Both the position numbers and the translations under genes were made by a program. This document shows, in pieces, positions 8,660-17,544 of a stretch of DNA of 64,000 bases. This DNA is from Hyphobacterium sp. CCMP332 (GTDB lineage: Bacteria > Bacteroidota > Bacteroidia > Cytophagales > CCMP332), in contig CP058647.1 of assembly GCA_014323545.1 (NCBI GenBank), forward strand, positions 1,280,001 through 1,344,000, written 5' to 3'. Below the pieces are notes generated by a model, which saw nothing but the letters and a program-made list of their open reading frames with translations, made no database searches and was not told the origin of the DNA. Numbering within the stretch: position 1 is the first letter of the stretch; each line of letters opens with the position of its first letter.

Positions 8660-9724
8660 TTATCTGTTGTCGTAATGCAATTTGTAATAATTCTGGTAAT
8701 CTCCGGTAGTGACATGATTTAACCACTCTTCATTTTCCATATACCAGTCTACCGTTTTGCGAATTCCTTCTTCAAATTGTAATGAAGGTTCCCAACCCAG
8801 TTCATTCATGATTTTATTAGCATCAATTGCATAACGCATATCATGTCCGGCGCGGTCTTTTACATAAGTGATCAATTCTTCTGACTTTCCTTCAGGTCTT
8901 CCCAGTTTCTCATCCATAACTTTACAAAGCACTTTGATGAGATCAATATTTTTCCACTCGTTAAATCCACCGATATTATAAGTTTCTCCGTTTTTGCCAT
9001 CCCAATACACCATATCGATTGCTCTTGCATGATCAATGACATATAACCAGTCTCTTATATTTTCACCTTTACCGTATACGGGCAATGGTTTATTATGTCT
9101 GATGTTATTGATAAATAAAGGCACCAGTTTTTCTGGAAACTGATTCGGTCCGTAATTATTGGAACAATTGGATATGACATAAGGCAAAGCATAGGTATTG
9201 CCATAGGCCCTCACAAAATGATCGGAACCTGCTTTTGAAGCCGAATATGGTGATTGTGGGTCGTATGAAGTACTTTCCAAAAAATATCCCTCATCACCCA
9301 AAGAGCCATAAACCTCATCGGTACTTACATGATAAAATCGCTTATCCCCCATATTATTTGCCCAAAATTTTCTTGAAGCATCCAATAGGTTGACCGTTCC
9401 GATTATGTTGGTGTAAATAAATTCGGAAGGATTTTCAATAGATCGGTCTACATGCGATTCTGCCGCGAGATGAATAACACCATCAAACTGATGTTTTTCA
9501 AAAAGTTTAAAAATAAAGTCTTTGTCGACTATGTCGCCCTTTACAAATTCATAATTGTCTGAACTCTCAATATCCTTAATGTTTTCAAGGTTTCCCGCAT
9601 AAGTCAGTTTGTCGAGATTAACAATTTTATGATCAGGATATTTATTAACAAATAATCTTACTACATGGGAACCAATAAATCCGGCTCCCCCGGTGATCAA
9701 AATTGTTTTATTAATTGTTTTCAT
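8660..9724 (-). CDS. rfbB: dTDP-glucose 4,6-dehydratase
   Basis: A 354-residue SDR enzyme with [10 protein letters not shown], the family-specific F-Y-H-V-S-T-D-E-V-Y-G block containing the catalytic T-D-E, and Y-S-A-S-K. It turns dTDP-glucose into dTDP-4-keto-6-deoxyglucose. The C-terminal DRAGHDMRYAIDANKI block is diagnostic of RmlB. It overlaps the end of galE by 14 bases, which supports one operon. Confidence 0.97.
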   Translation of the reverse strand: MKTINKTILITGGAGFIGSHVVRLFVNKYPDHKIVNLDKLTYAGNLENIKDIESSDNYEFVKGDIVDKDFIFKLFEKHQFDGVIHLAAESHVDRSIENPSEFIYTNIIGTVNLLDASRKFWANNMGDKRFYHVSTDEVYGSLGDEGYFLESTSYDPQSPYSASKAGSDHFVRAYGNTYALPYVISNCSNNYGPNQFPEKLVPLFINNIRHNKPLPVYGKGENIRDWLYVIDHARAIDMVYWDGKNGETYNIGGFNEWKNIDLIKVLCKVMDEKLGRPEGKSEELITYVKDRAGHDMRYAIDANKIMNELGWEPSLQFEEGIRKTVDWYMENEEWLNHVTTGDYQNYYKLHYDNR

Positions 9725-10739
9725 CCATTAGTGTTTTTTGCCAATTCCAGGCATCCCTAAGACCATCGGCTAATGTTTTTTCAGTTTTCCAGTCTAATTT
9801 TTTATTGGCTTTATCTACAATGGCATAAATAGCAGCTACATCACCTTCTCTTCTTGAACCAATTTTATAATTCAGATTTATTCCATTTACTTTTTCGAAA
9901 GTTTTTACAACTTCCAGCACCGAACTGCCTTTACCGGTCCCAAGGTTGAAGTGATCCAAGAAGCATTCCTCCTTTGTTTTGATCAAATATTCGATGGTTT
10001 TTACATGTGCTTTTGCCAAATCAACCACGTGAATATAATCCCTGATATTGGTTCCGTCAGCTGTGGGATAATCATCACCAAAAATTGTCAATTCTTTTCG
10101 AATTCCCGCTGCTGTTTGTGTAATAAAAGGCACAAGATTATTTGGTATTCCAATTGGCAATTCTCCAATTAATGCTGATTCGTGAGCTCCAATAGGATTA
10201 AAATATCTTAAACTCGCAATTTTGACAGGGCTTTTAGAACGTACCAGATCCCGGATAATTTCTTCACCCATTTGTTTTGTATTTCCATATGGTGATTCAG
10301 AAGGAAGGATGGTCGCGGATTCATCTACAGCTATGGAATTCGGTTGACCGTAAACTGTGCAGGAGGATGAAAAAACAAAATTCTTAATCTGCAAGTCTAC
10401 GCTTAGACGCAAGACGTTGATTAGCGAAATAAGATTGTTTTGATAATATTTTAATGGTTCTTTGACCGATTCACCCACTGCTTTGTAGGCTGCAAAATGA
10501 ATGATCCCGGATATATCGCCTAATTCAGCTGTTTTTCTTTTTAGCTCTGAGTAATCGTTGCAATCAATTTCCAGTACCTCAATTTCATCATTAAGGATTT
10601 TATTTATTCTTTGACAAACGCTTTTTTCTGAATTGACAAAATTATCAATTATCACAGGTTGAAACCCTCCTTTGTATAATTCTACAACGGTATGTGATCC
10701 TATATATCCGGCTCCTCCTGTTACAATTATCTTTTGCAT
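9711..10739 (-). CDS. galE: UDP-glucose 4-epimerase
   Basis: A 342-residue SDR epimerase with T-G-G-A-G-Y-I-G-S-H-T, the galE blocks VIIDNFVNS, SSSCTVYG (catalytic S/T) and Y-G-N-T-K, and the C-terminal REGDVAAIYA segment. It interconverts UDP-glucose and UDP-galactose. It lies two bases after the dehydrogenase gene and overlaps rfbB, in the middle of the polysaccharide precursor operon, so a biosynthetic rather than galactose-catabolic role is likely. Confidence 0.95.
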   Translation of the reverse strand: MQKIIVTGGAGYIGSHTVVELYKGGFQPVIIDNFVNSEKSVCQRINKILNDEIEVLEIDCNDYSELKRKTAELGDISGIIHFAAYKAVGESVKEPLKYYQNNLISLINVLRLSVDLQIKNFVFSSSCTVYGQPNSIAVDESATILPSESPYGNTKQMGEEIIRDLVRSKSPVKIASLRYFNPIGAHESALIGELPIGIPNNLVPFITQTAAGIRKELTIFGDDYPTADGTNIRDYIHVVDLAKAHVKTIEYLIKTKEECFLDHFNLGTGKGSSVLEVVKTFEKVNGINLNYKIGSRREGDVAAIYAIVDKANKKLDWKTEKTLADGLRDAWNWQKTLMDENN

Positions 10740-10740
10740 T

Positions 10741-12030
10741 CTATAAGCTCCAGTAGCTCAGAGATTTTATTTTATTTCTGAATACACCTTTTACATCAAT
10801 AAAAACAGCATCGTCTTTTAATAATTTCTGAAAATCACCCTCAGACATATTCATGTATTCCTTATGATTGACAGCCACAATTACAGCATCATATCCCTCT
10901 CCGGGTATTTCTTTCAAGTCAAAATTATATTCTTCTTTTACTTCCTTTGCGGAAGCGTGAGGATCTACAACATCAACTTCCAAAGAAAAAGATTTTAATT
11001 CATTAACGACATCTACAACTTTAGAATTTCTGATATCAGAAACGTTTTCCTTAAAAGTGGCACCCATTACAAGGACTTTGACCTTAGAGATATCTTTCTT
11101 TTTCTCAAGCATTTTTTGCACGGTGCGTTTGGCCACATATGCACCCATGCTATCATTAATTTGTCGCCCGCTGAGAATTACTCTTGGGTTATGGCCCAAT
11201 TCCTGAGCTTTGAAGGTTAAATAATAGGGATCAACGCCGATGCAATGGCCACCTACTAATCCGGGTGAAAATTTTAGAAAATTCCATTTTGTTCCTGCTG
11301 CTTCAAGAACTTCATATGTGTTCACATCGATTTTATCAAAAATAAGAGAGAGTTCATTCATGAGAGCGATGTTTAAATCTCTCTGAGTATTTTCAATGAT
11401 TTTCGCTGCTTCTGCCACTTTAATTGATGAGGCCAAATGTACGCCGGCGGTAATAATTAAGTCATAGACTTCTTTAATAATTCTGGCAGATTCTTCATCA
11501 CAGCCGGAAGCTACTTTGGTAATTTTGGTCAAAGTATGCTCTTTATCTCCAGGATTGATTCTTTCCGGAGAATAGCCAACCTTAAAATCACTGATGTATT
11601 TTAATCCCGAAATTTCTTCTAATACAGGTACGCAATCTTCTTCCGTGCATCCGGGATAAACAGTAGATTCAAAAACTACATAATCGCCTTTTTTTAGCAC
11701 TTTCCCAACGGTTGATGTAGCACCGAGAAGTGGCTTTAAATTGGGTTGATTATGTTCATCTATGGGCGTAGGCACCGCTACGATAAAGAATTTCACATCT
11801 CTCAGATCATTGATGTCAGCTGTGAATTTTATATCCGTTCCCTCAAAATCGGCCGCCTCCAATTCTCCGCTTGGATCAACAGATTTTTTCATTAGATCCA
11901 CTCTCTCCGAATTGATGTCAAAACCAATCACTTTTGTTTTTTTTGCAAACTCAAGTGCAATTGGAAGTCCCACATATCCCAATCCAATTACTGCCAGTTC
12001 TATGTCCTTATTTAATAATTCCTTAATCAC
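10741..12030 (-). CDS. UDP-N-acetylhexosamine 6-dehydrogenase, TviB/WbpA family
   Basis: A 429-residue UDP-glucose/GDP-mannose dehydrogenase family enzyme. The N-terminal NAD loop is G-L-G-Y-V-G-L-P (about residues 17-24), the catalytic cysteine is in G-L-V-G-G-H-C-I-G-V-D-P-Y-Y around residue 265, and the C-terminal UDP-binding domain begins near VLVMGATFKENVSDIRNSK. In TviB and WbpA this enzyme oxidises C6 of UDP-GlcNAc to the uronic acid in two NAD steps. The start codon is GTG at 12030. Pairing with a WbpP/TviC-like epimerase resembles the Vi-antigen precursor route to UDP-GalNAcA. Confidence 0.9.
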   Translation of the reverse strand: MIKELLNKDIELAVIGLGYVGLPIALEFAKKTKVIGFDINSERVDLMKKSVDPSGELEAADFEGTDIKFTADINDLRDVKFFIVAVPTPIDEHNQPNLKPLLGATSTVGKVLKKGDYVVFESTVYPGCTEEDCVPVLEEISGLKYISDFKVGYSPERINPGDKEHTLTKITKVASGCDEESARIIKEVYDLIITAGVHLASSIKVAEAAKIIENTQRDLNIALMNELSLIFDKIDVNTYEVLEAAGTKWNFLKFSPGLVGGHCIGVDPYYLTFKAQELGHNPRVILSGRQINDSMGAYVAKRTVQKMLEKKKDISKVKVLVMGATFKENVSDIRNSKVVDVVNELKSFSLEVDVVDPHASAKEVKEEYNFDLKEIPGEGYDAVIVAVNHKEYMNMSEGDFQKLLKDDAVFIDVKGVFRNKIKSLSYWSL

Positions 12031-12031
12031 T

Positions 12032-12610
12032 TTAGATTTTTTTTACTTTATCTTCATTCAATTGATAGACCTCTCCACTTTCAGGACAGGTGGCCATGCC
12101 TTTATCATCAAAATTCAATCGGTGCCCGTATTCCGAAATCCAACCGACGCGTTTGGCTGGATTTCCAAGCCATAGTTCAAAAGGCAAGGTTTCTTTAGTC
12201 AAAACTGCACCTGCACCAATAAAAGAATATTCTCCGATGTCATTTCCGCATACTATAGTAGCATTGGCCCCTATGCTAGCACCTTTTTTAACCAGGGTTC
12301 TTTCGTATTTACTTTTTCGAACTACGGCGCTTCTCGGGTTGATAATATTTGTAAATACCATAGATGGGCCCAGGAAGACATCATCTTCGCAAATGACTCC
12401 AGTATAAATGGATACATTGTTCTGGACTTTCACATTTTTACCCAATATTACTTCCGGAGAAATCACCACATTCTGACCAATGTTACATCCTTCACCAATT
12501 CTACAATTCGACATTATATGCGAAAAATGCCAAATTTTTGAACCCCGACCGATATCACAATTGGAATCAATTACGGCAGTTTCATGTGCGAAATATTCTT
12601 TTTGAGACAT
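12032..12610 (-). CDS. Left-handed beta-helix N-acetyltransferase, WlbB/WbpD-like
   Basis: A 192-residue protein made of hexapeptide repeats (IDSNCDIGRGSKIW, IGEGCNIGQNVVI, LGKNVKVQNNVSI) that form a left-handed beta helix, the trimeric acyltransferase fold. The stretch H-F-S-H-I-M and the N-P-R-S-A-V-V-R-K block match WbpD/WlbB, which N-acetylate the 3-amino group of UDP-2-acetamido-3-amino-glucuronate. The oxidase (WbpB) and aminotransferase (WbpE) that would make that substrate are not in the window, so they must be elsewhere or the substrate differs. It is the first gene of the minus-strand operon, 84 bases from a divergent gene. Confidence 0.85.
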   Translation of the reverse strand: MSQKEYFAHETAVIDSNCDIGRGSKIWHFSHIMSNCRIGEGCNIGQNVVISPEVILGKNVKVQNNVSIYTGVICEDDVFLGPSMVFTNIINPRSAVVRKSKYERTLVKKGASIGANATIVCGNDIGEYSFIGAGAVLTKETLPFELWLGNPAKRVGWISEYGHRLNFDDKGMATCPESGEVYQLNEDKVKKI

Positions 12611-12629
12611 TTGAAATTTGCTTCGGCGG

Positions 12630-12637
12630 CAAAACTA
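12630..12637 (-). promoter_or_regulatory. Possible -7 element of the sugar-nucleotide operon
   Basis: Minus-strand TAGTTTTG fits the Bacteroidota TAnnTTTG element 20 bases before the ATG at 12610. No good TTG at -33 is visible, so support is weak. Confidence 0.35.
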
Positions 12638-12694
12638 AACTTTCTATTATAAAATTTATAATTCACTTCAATCTGAAAATCTTATTTTCGCAGA

Positions 12695-13489
12695 ATGTTT
12701 AAAAGCAGCATCTTAATTCTGATATTTATTTTTCAAAGTAGCTTCCTTTTATCTCAAAGTGATAGTACGGATGTTGAAACTGAGAGTTCCGGGAAAAAAG
12801 GAAGATCAGAACTATTAATTAATGCCATTTCACAATTACAGATTCCTCAAGGTGCTTTATCCGAAAAATTTAAAAACTTTATAGGCCTGGGTGGAGGACT
12901 TATGTTCAAAACCAGAAATGATTGGTATTTTGGAGCAGAAGGCGTTTTTATGTTTAATGACAATACAAAAAATGCCAACTCCGTGGTTTCTGATATTCTT
13001 TCTTCAAATGGTACGATAATCGGAGCCAATGGCAGAACAGCAAATATTTTTATTTCACAAAGAGGGATGTCTTTACAATTTTTAAAAGTCGGCAAGTTGA
13101 TTTGGAAAAAACCTGTTCTGAACGGAAATTCCAGTTCAGGATTACTTGGAATGCTAGGCGCCGGAATTTTGCAACATCAATACAGAATCATTGACAGAAA
13201 TGGCAATGCTCCTCAAGTTTCACCAAACTATGCAAAAGGCTACGATGAATTAAGAAATGGCTTATCTATCAATCCTTTTCTTGCCTATGTTTATTTCGAT
13301 CAGGATAAATTCATAAATTTTATGCTTGGCATAGAATATACCCTTGCTTTTACAGAATCACGAAGAGATTATGATTTTTTACTGATGAGGAAAGATGATT
13401 CTAAAACAACTGATCATCTTGTCAGTTTAAAACTCATATGGCACATCCCCATTCGAAAAAAACTATCGAGGGATTATTATTATTTTTAA
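12695..13489 (+). CDS. Outer-membrane beta-barrel-like hypothetical protein
   Basis: A 264-residue protein with a signal peptide (MFKSSILILIFIFQSSFLLSQ) and then alternating aromatic/polar strands typical of a small outer-membrane barrel: FIGLGGGLMFKTRNDWYFGAEGVF and FINFMLGIEYTLAF, ending in aromatic YYYF. I do not recognise a named family. Neighbouring surface-polysaccharide genes on the other strand may be only coincidental. It is followed 21 bases later by the acyl-CoA dehydrogenase gene. Confidence 0.75.
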   Translation: MFKSSILILIFIFQSSFLLSQSDSTDVETESSGKKGRSELLINAISQLQIPQGALSEKFKNFIGLGGGLMFKTRNDWYFGAEGVFMFNDNTKNANSVVSDILSSNGTIIGANGRTANIFISQRGMSLQFLKVGKLIWKKPVLNGNSSSGLLGMLGAGILQHQYRIIDRNGNAPQVSPNYAKGYDELRNGLSINPFLAYVYFDQDKFINFMLGIEYTLAFTESRRDYDFLLMRKDDSKTTDHLVSLKLIWHIPIRKKLSRDYYYF

Positions 13490-13510
13490 ATACCATACTA
13501 TACGATTAAC

Positions 13511-14650
13511 ATGAACTTCAAATTAAACGAAAACCAAAAAATGATCAGTCAGATGATCAGGGACTTTGGTGAAAAAGAAATAAGAGCCAATATCATGAAA
13601 TGGGATGAAAGCCAGGAATTCCCGCTCCCTCTCTTTAAGAAAATGGGAGAACTTGGCTTAATGGGTGTTTTAGTTCCTACAGAATATGGGGGCTCGGGCT
13701 TTGGCTATTTCGAGTATGTCACAGCTATTGAAGAAATTTCAGCCATAGATCCTTCCATCGGTCTTTCTATGGCCGCACATAATTCACTTTGTACGGGTCA
13801 TATCCTTCAGTTTGGAAGTGAAGAGCAAAAGAAAAAATGGTTGCCAAAATTAGCCAGTGCCGAATGGATTGGTGCCTGGGGCTTAACAGAACCAAATACA
13901 GGCTCAGATGCCGGAAATATGAAAACCGTGGCAGTAGAAGATGGGGATTCCTTCATCATCAATGGGGCTAAAAATTTTATTACACATGGCAAAAGCGGAG
14001 ATATTGCTGTAGTGATTGCAAGAACCGGTAAAGTTGGCGACTCGCATGGCATGACTGCTTTTGTTGTTGAAAGAGGTACTCCTGGTTTCAAAGGAGGAAA
14101 AAAAGAAGACAAGCTTGGAATGCGTGCTTCTGAAACGGCTGAAATGATATTTGAGGATTGCAGGGTATCCAGGGAAAATATTTTAGGTGAAATTGGCGAT
14201 GGATTCGTGCAATCTTTAAAGGTTTTGGATGGTGGAAGAATTTCGATTGCGGCTCTTTCCCTTGGAATAGCTAAAGGAGCCTATGAATTTGCCCTGCAAT
14301 ATTCAAAAGAGCGGGAACAATTCAACAAACCCATTTCCTCATTCCAGGCCATTTCCTTTAAGTTGGCCGATATGGCAACGGAGTTGGAAGCTGCCAGATT
14401 GCTAACTTTTCAGGCGGCTGATCTGAAAAACAGAGGTCAAAAAGTGACCAAAGAATCAGCAATGGCCAAATACTATGCGTCTGAAATAAGTGTAAAAGCT
14501 GCCAATGAAGCAGTACAAATTTTAGGTGGATATGGATTCATCAAAGATTTTCCGGTTGAAAAATTCTACAGGGATTGTAAACTATGTACCATTGGCGAAG
14601 GAACATCGGAAATTCAAAAACTGGTTATTTCAAGAGATATATTGAAGTAA
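13511..14650 (+). CDS. Acyl-CoA dehydrogenase
   Basis: A 379-residue FAD enzyme of the short/medium-chain acyl-CoA dehydrogenase family. It shows the N-terminal helical domain, the flavin-binding block [14 protein letters not shown] (residues about 120-133), the [11 protein letters not shown] segment and the C-terminal Y-G-G-Y-G-F...I-G-E-G-T-S-E-I-Q, where the glutamate of G-E-G-T is the catalytic base position. It oxidises acyl-CoA to enoyl-CoA in the cytoplasm. Chain length or branched substrate cannot be read from sequence. No beta-oxidation partners are adjacent. Confidence 0.92.
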   Translation: MNFKLNENQKMISQMIRDFGEKEIRANIMKWDESQEFPLPLFKKMGELGLMGVLVPTEYGGSGFGYFEYVTAIEEISAIDPSIGLSMAAHNSLCTGHILQFGSEEQKKKWLPKLASAEWIGAWGLTEPNTGSDAGNMKTVAVEDGDSFIINGAKNFITHGKSGDIAVVIARTGKVGDSHGMTAFVVERGTPGFKGGKKEDKLGMRASETAEMIFEDCRVSRENILGEIGDGFVQSLKVLDGGRISIAALSLGIAKGAYEFALQYSKEREQFNKPISSFQAISFKLADMATELEAARLLTFQAADLKNRGQKVTKESAMAKYYASEISVKAANEAVQILGGYGFIKDFPVEKFYRDCKLCTIGEGTSEIQKLVISRDILK

Positions 14651-14656
14651 TTAATC

Positions 14657-14688
14657 TTTTGAATTAATTTTTAGTCTTATTATATTTG
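14657..14688 (+). promoter_or_regulatory. Promoter of rpsU
   Basis: TTTTG (14657-14661) and TATATTTG (14681-14688) are 19 bases apart and match both Bacteroidota promoter elements. Transcription would begin near 14694, giving a leader of about 19 bases that carries only the Shine-Dalgarno sequence. Confidence 0.8.
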
Positions 14689-14699
14689 CAGCCCTTTTT

Positions 14700-14704
14700 A
14701 GGAG
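14700..14704 (+). promoter_or_regulatory. Strong Shine-Dalgarno sequence of rpsU
   Basis: AGGAG lies 8 bases before the ATG at 14713, the ideal spacing. Most genes in this window have no such sequence. In Bacteroidota the 16S anti-SD is occluded by bS21, bS18 and bS6, and rpsU itself is a documented exception whose SD allows autoregulation by bS21. Confidence 0.85.
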
Positions 14705-14712
14705 AAAAAACA

Positions 14713-14910
14713 ATGATAACAGTAAACGTAAAAGAAAACGAATCAATAGATAAGGCGCTAAAGCGTTTTAAAAAGAAATTTGAAAAGGCGGGTGTAATCA
14801 GAGAATTGCGTTCCAGAACCTTTTATGAAAAACCTTCCGTATCGAGAAGGGATGAGATCATAAAAGCCAAATACATCCAGCAAATAAGAGACAAAGAGCA
14901 AGGAATATAA
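14713..14910 (+). CDS. rpsU: 30S ribosomal protein S21
   Basis: A 65-residue basic protein starting [16 protein letters not shown], with the S21 blocks [11 protein letters not shown] and [14 protein letters not shown]. The ATG at 14713 is chosen because it follows the SD sequence and gives the normal N-terminus; an upstream in-frame ATG at 14686 lies inside the promoter. bS21 sits near the 3' end of 16S rRNA and, in this phylum, helps hide the anti-SD. It precedes xerC-type and hpf genes, an order common in Bacteroidota. Confidence 0.96.
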   Translation: MITVNVKENESIDKALKRFKKKFEKAGVIRELRSRTFYEKPSVSRRDEIIKAKYIQQIRDKEQGI

Positions 14911-14917
14911 TTTTTTG

Positions 14918-14965
14918 TCCCTCATTTTCTGTAATTTCGTAACATTCGAAAGCGGGAATGAGGGA
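14918..14965 (+). promoter_or_regulatory. Inverted repeat covering the xerC start codon
   Basis: TCCCTCATT (14918-14926) is exactly complementary to AATGAGGGA (14957-14965), which contains the ATG at 14958. A T-rich run follows. The hairpin could hide the start codon in a transcript that begins at the rpsU promoter, or act as a weak terminator. Confidence 0.5.
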
Positions 14966-15839
14966 TATTTTTTTGTCTTATTTGAAATCGGAAAAACGCT
15001 ACAGTGATCATACACTAAAGGCCTATGATTCCGATATTTCGCAATTTGAGCTTTTTCTTAAAGCCCAATTCCCCCAACAAACACTTAAAACGCTTTCCTC
15101 CATTCATATCCGCTCCTGGCTTGTACATCTTAAAGAAGAGGGTAATAGCAATAGAAGTATCAACAGAAAGTCGGCCTCATTAAAATCACTATACAAATTT
15201 GCCTTAAAAAAAGGACTAGTAAGTTCCAATCCAAGTGATGCGATCAGAGCCCCAAAAATCAATAAAAAATTGCCTGTTTTTATTCCTTCTGATATTCTCA
15301 ATGGATTATTTGATCAAAGTCATTTTAGTGGGGATTTTTCCGGACAAAGAGATAAGCTGGTCATTGAACTTTTATATGGAACAGGCATTCGCCTATCCGA
15401 ACTCATAGAACTTAAAAAAGATGATATAAATTACCATCAATCAGTGATCAAAGTCTTAGGAAAAGGCAATAAAGATCGCGTAATTCCTTTACATAAGGAG
15501 CTGATAAAAAGCATTAAAAATTATACGGACCTGCGAGAGAAAATGGTTAGGGAAAATGCCAATAATTATTTAATATTAAGAGACGATGGGCAAAAGGCGT
15601 ATCCTGTTTTGATTTATAGGATTGTCAAAAAATATCTTGATTTGATTACAACTGTAGAAAAGAAAAGCCCCCATGTTCTTCGTCACACTTTCGCGACGCA
15701 TCTATTAAATAAGGGAGCGGATTTAAACGCAATAAAAGATCTCCTGGGGCATGAAAATCTTGCTGCTACGCAGGTATATACACATAATTCACTTGAGCAG
15801 TTAAAATCAATTTTTAAAAAAGCTCATCCTAAAGCATAA
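14958..15839 (+). CDS. Tyrosine recombinase, XerC/XerD type
   Basis: A 293-residue site-specific recombinase. The N-terminal SAM-like core-binding domain (residues about 1-90) is followed by the catalytic domain with G-T-G-I-R-L-S-E-L (first Arg), H-V-L-R-H-T-F-A-T-H (His-x-x-Arg), L-G-H-E (second His) and Q-V-Y-T-H (nucleophile Tyr). Length and the HVLRHTFATHLL block fit Xer proteins that resolve chromosome dimers at dif with FtsK. It lies between rpsU and hpf as in many Bacteroidota. XerC and XerD cannot be separated without comparison to the second copy. Confidence 0.92.
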   Translation: MRDIFLSYLKSEKRYSDHTLKAYDSDISQFELFLKAQFPQQTLKTLSSIHIRSWLVHLKEEGNSNRSINRKSASLKSLYKFALKKGLVSSNPSDAIRAPKINKKLPVFIPSDILNGLFDQSHFSGDFSGQRDKLVIELLYGTGIRLSELIELKKDDINYHQSVIKVLGKGNKDRVIPLHKELIKSIKNYTDLREKMVRENANNYLILRDDGQKAYPVLIYRIVKKYLDLITTVEKKSPHVLRHTFATHLLNKGADLNAIKDLLGHENLAATQVYTHNSLEQLKSIFKKAHPKA

Positions 15840-15866
15840 TTTTTTTAACCTAAAACTTAAATATTT

Positions 15867-16169
15867 ATGAAGTTGCAAATGCATTCAATTCACTTCGACG
15901 CCGACGTTAAATTATTGGATTTTATTCAGAAGAAAATGGATAAACTGGAAACTTTTTATGATAGAATAATTGATGGTGAAGTTTTCCTGCGTTTGGAAAA
16001 TGGTGATAGCGTAAAAAATAAACTTGTGGAAATTAAATTAAATATTCCCGGTACAACATTGTTTTCCAAGGAACAGTCTAATTCTTTTGAAGCAGCAACT
16101 GACGCTTGTGTAGAAGCTTTGCGCAGACAGATCAAAAAACACAAAGAGAAAAACAGTGTGCACTTATAA
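15867..16169 (+). CDS. hpf: Ribosome hibernation promoting factor (short form)
   Basis: A 100-residue HPF/YfiA protein: beta-alpha-beta-beta-beta-alpha fold with MQ-H-S-I-H-F-D-A-D at the start and the C-terminal helix FEAATDACVEALRRQIKKHK. It lacks the long-form C-terminal dimerisation domain. These proteins bind the 30S decoding region and inactivate ribosomes in stationary phase. It follows the recombinase gene by 27 bases and ends at a bidirectional terminator. Confidence 0.93.
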   Translation: MKLQMHSIHFDADVKLLDFIQKKMDKLETFYDRIIDGEVFLRLENGDSVKNKLVEIKLNIPGTTLFSKEQSNSFEAATDACVEALRRQIKKHKEKNSVHL

Positions 16170-16170
16170 A

Positions 16171-16212
16171 AAAAGCGGCCCCGTTTAACCAACGTGGGCC
16201 GCTTTTCTTTTT
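16171..16212. terminator. Bidirectional terminator between hpf and metK
   Basis: AAAAGCGGCCC (16171-16181) pairs perfectly with GGGCCGCTTTT (16196-16206). A-rich and T-rich tracts on both sides let it end the converging hpf and metK transcripts. Confidence 0.9.
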
Positions 16213-17474
16213 TATACACCAAATGCTTTCTTTACCTGATCCAGATGATCCAGTTTTTCCCAGGTAAATAATTCAACTTCAATTTCTTTGATTTCCTTTC
16301 CTCTTCCATCAGGTCTTGAAAAACTTCGCTTAACCTTTTCAGGATTCCTGCCCATATGCCCATATGCAGCTGAAGGACCATAGATTGGATTTCTTAATTT
16401 CAGTCGTTTTTCAATAATTCCGGGTCGCATGTCAAAAATCTCAGAAACTTTTTTTGCAATCTCCCCATCGTTTAAATCAACTTTTGCTGAACCGTAGGTA
16501 TCTACAAATATTGATGTTGGTTCCACAACTCCAATAGCATAAGAAACCTGTACCAAAACCTGATCACATACTCCCGCAGCTACAAGGTTTTTAGCGATGT
16601 GTCTTGTTGCATAAGCTGCGGATCTGTCGACTTTAGAAGGATCTTTTCCTGAAAACGCTCCTCCACCATGAGCACCTTTTCCACCATAGGTATCTACAAT
16701 TATTTTTCTTCCTGTCAATCCGGTATCGCCATGTGGTCCACCGATCACAAACTTTCCGGTAGGATTGATATGGTATTTGATTTCATTTGTGAACAAAGCC
16801 TGGATCTCAGGTCTCAATTGTTTTTTTACCCTGGGAATTAAAATATTAATGATGTCATTTTTAATTCGCTTGAGCATTTTTTCCTCTTCATCGAAATCGT
16901 CGTGCTGGGTACTGACTACTATGGCATCAATTCTTATAGGTTTGTGATTATCATCGTATTCAATGGTTACCTGTGCTTTAGAATCGGGCCGCAAATAATC
17001 CATTTCCTTTTTTTCCCTTCTCAATTCTGCCAATACCTCAAGAATTTTATGCGACAGATCAAGTGCCAATGGCATATAGTTTTGGGTTTCATTGGTAGCA
17101 TAACCAAACATCATCCCCTGATCACCGGCACCCTGCTCTTCCACCTCTCCTCGATCAACGCCCTGATTGATATCGTCCGACTGTTCGTGTATTGCTGACA
17201 ATACTCCACAGCTGTCGCCTTCAAACATATAAGCCCCTTTCGTGTATCCTATTTTATTGATAACATCTCTGGCGATTTGCTGGACATCTAAATAAGTATC
17301 CGATTTCACTTCACCTGCAAGCATTACCTGACCGGTCGTTACAAGTGTTTCACAAGCCACTTTTGAATGTGGATCAAAAGCTAAAAAATGGTCAAGAAGC
17401 GCATCTGATATTTGATCTGCTACTTTATCCGGATGTCCTTCAGACACCGATTCTGATGTAAAAAGATAAGGCAT
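16212..17474 (-). CDS. metK: S-adenosylmethionine synthase
   Basis: A 420-residue enzyme that forms SAM from methionine and ATP. Key blocks are [25 protein letters not shown], the Lys-rich [15 protein letters not shown] loop and D-R-S-A-A-Y. The C-terminus is longer than in E. coli ([20 protein letters not shown] region), usual in this phylum. It stands alone with its own promoter. Confidence 0.97.
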   Translation of the reverse strand: MPYLFTSESVSEGHPDKVADQISDALLDHFLAFDPHSKVACETLVTTGQVMLAGEVKSDTYLDVQQIARDVINKIGYTKGAYMFEGDSCGVLSAIHEQSDDINQGVDRGEVEEQGAGDQGMMFGYATNETQNYMPLALDLSHKILEVLAELRREKKEMDYLRPDSKAQVTIEYDDNHKPIRIDAIVVSTQHDDFDEEEKMLKRIKNDIINILIPRVKKQLRPEIQALFTNEIKYHINPTGKFVIGGPHGDTGLTGRKIIVDTYGGKGAHGGGAFSGKDPSKVDRSAAYATRHIAKNLVAAGVCDQVLVQVSYAIGVVEPTSIFVDTYGSAKVDLNDGEIAKKVSEIFDMRPGIIEKRLKLRNPIYGPSAAYGHMGRNPEKVKRSFSRPDGRGKEIKEIEVELFTWEKLDHLDQVKKAFGV

Positions 17475-17502
17475 ATTAAAAGCTGTGAATTTTTAAGAGG
17501 CA

Positions 17503-17526
17503 CAAATATAAAAGTATTGAAATGAA
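17503..17526 (-). promoter_or_regulatory. Promoter of metK
   Basis: Minus-strand TATATTTG (17510-17503) fits the -7 element; TTT lies 20 bases further upstream as a partial -33 element. I see no SAM riboswitch in the short leader. Confidence 0.6.
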
Positions 17527-17544
17527 TTTTAAACTTAGATTGAT

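Noticed and set aside
11762-12175. 137-residue open frame on the plus strand across the dehydrogenase/acetyltransferase junction
   Set aside because: Antisense to both genes, no start signals or motifs.
17475-17521. SAM riboswitch before metK
   Set aside because: The leader is too short and shows no paired elements of any SAM riboswitch class.
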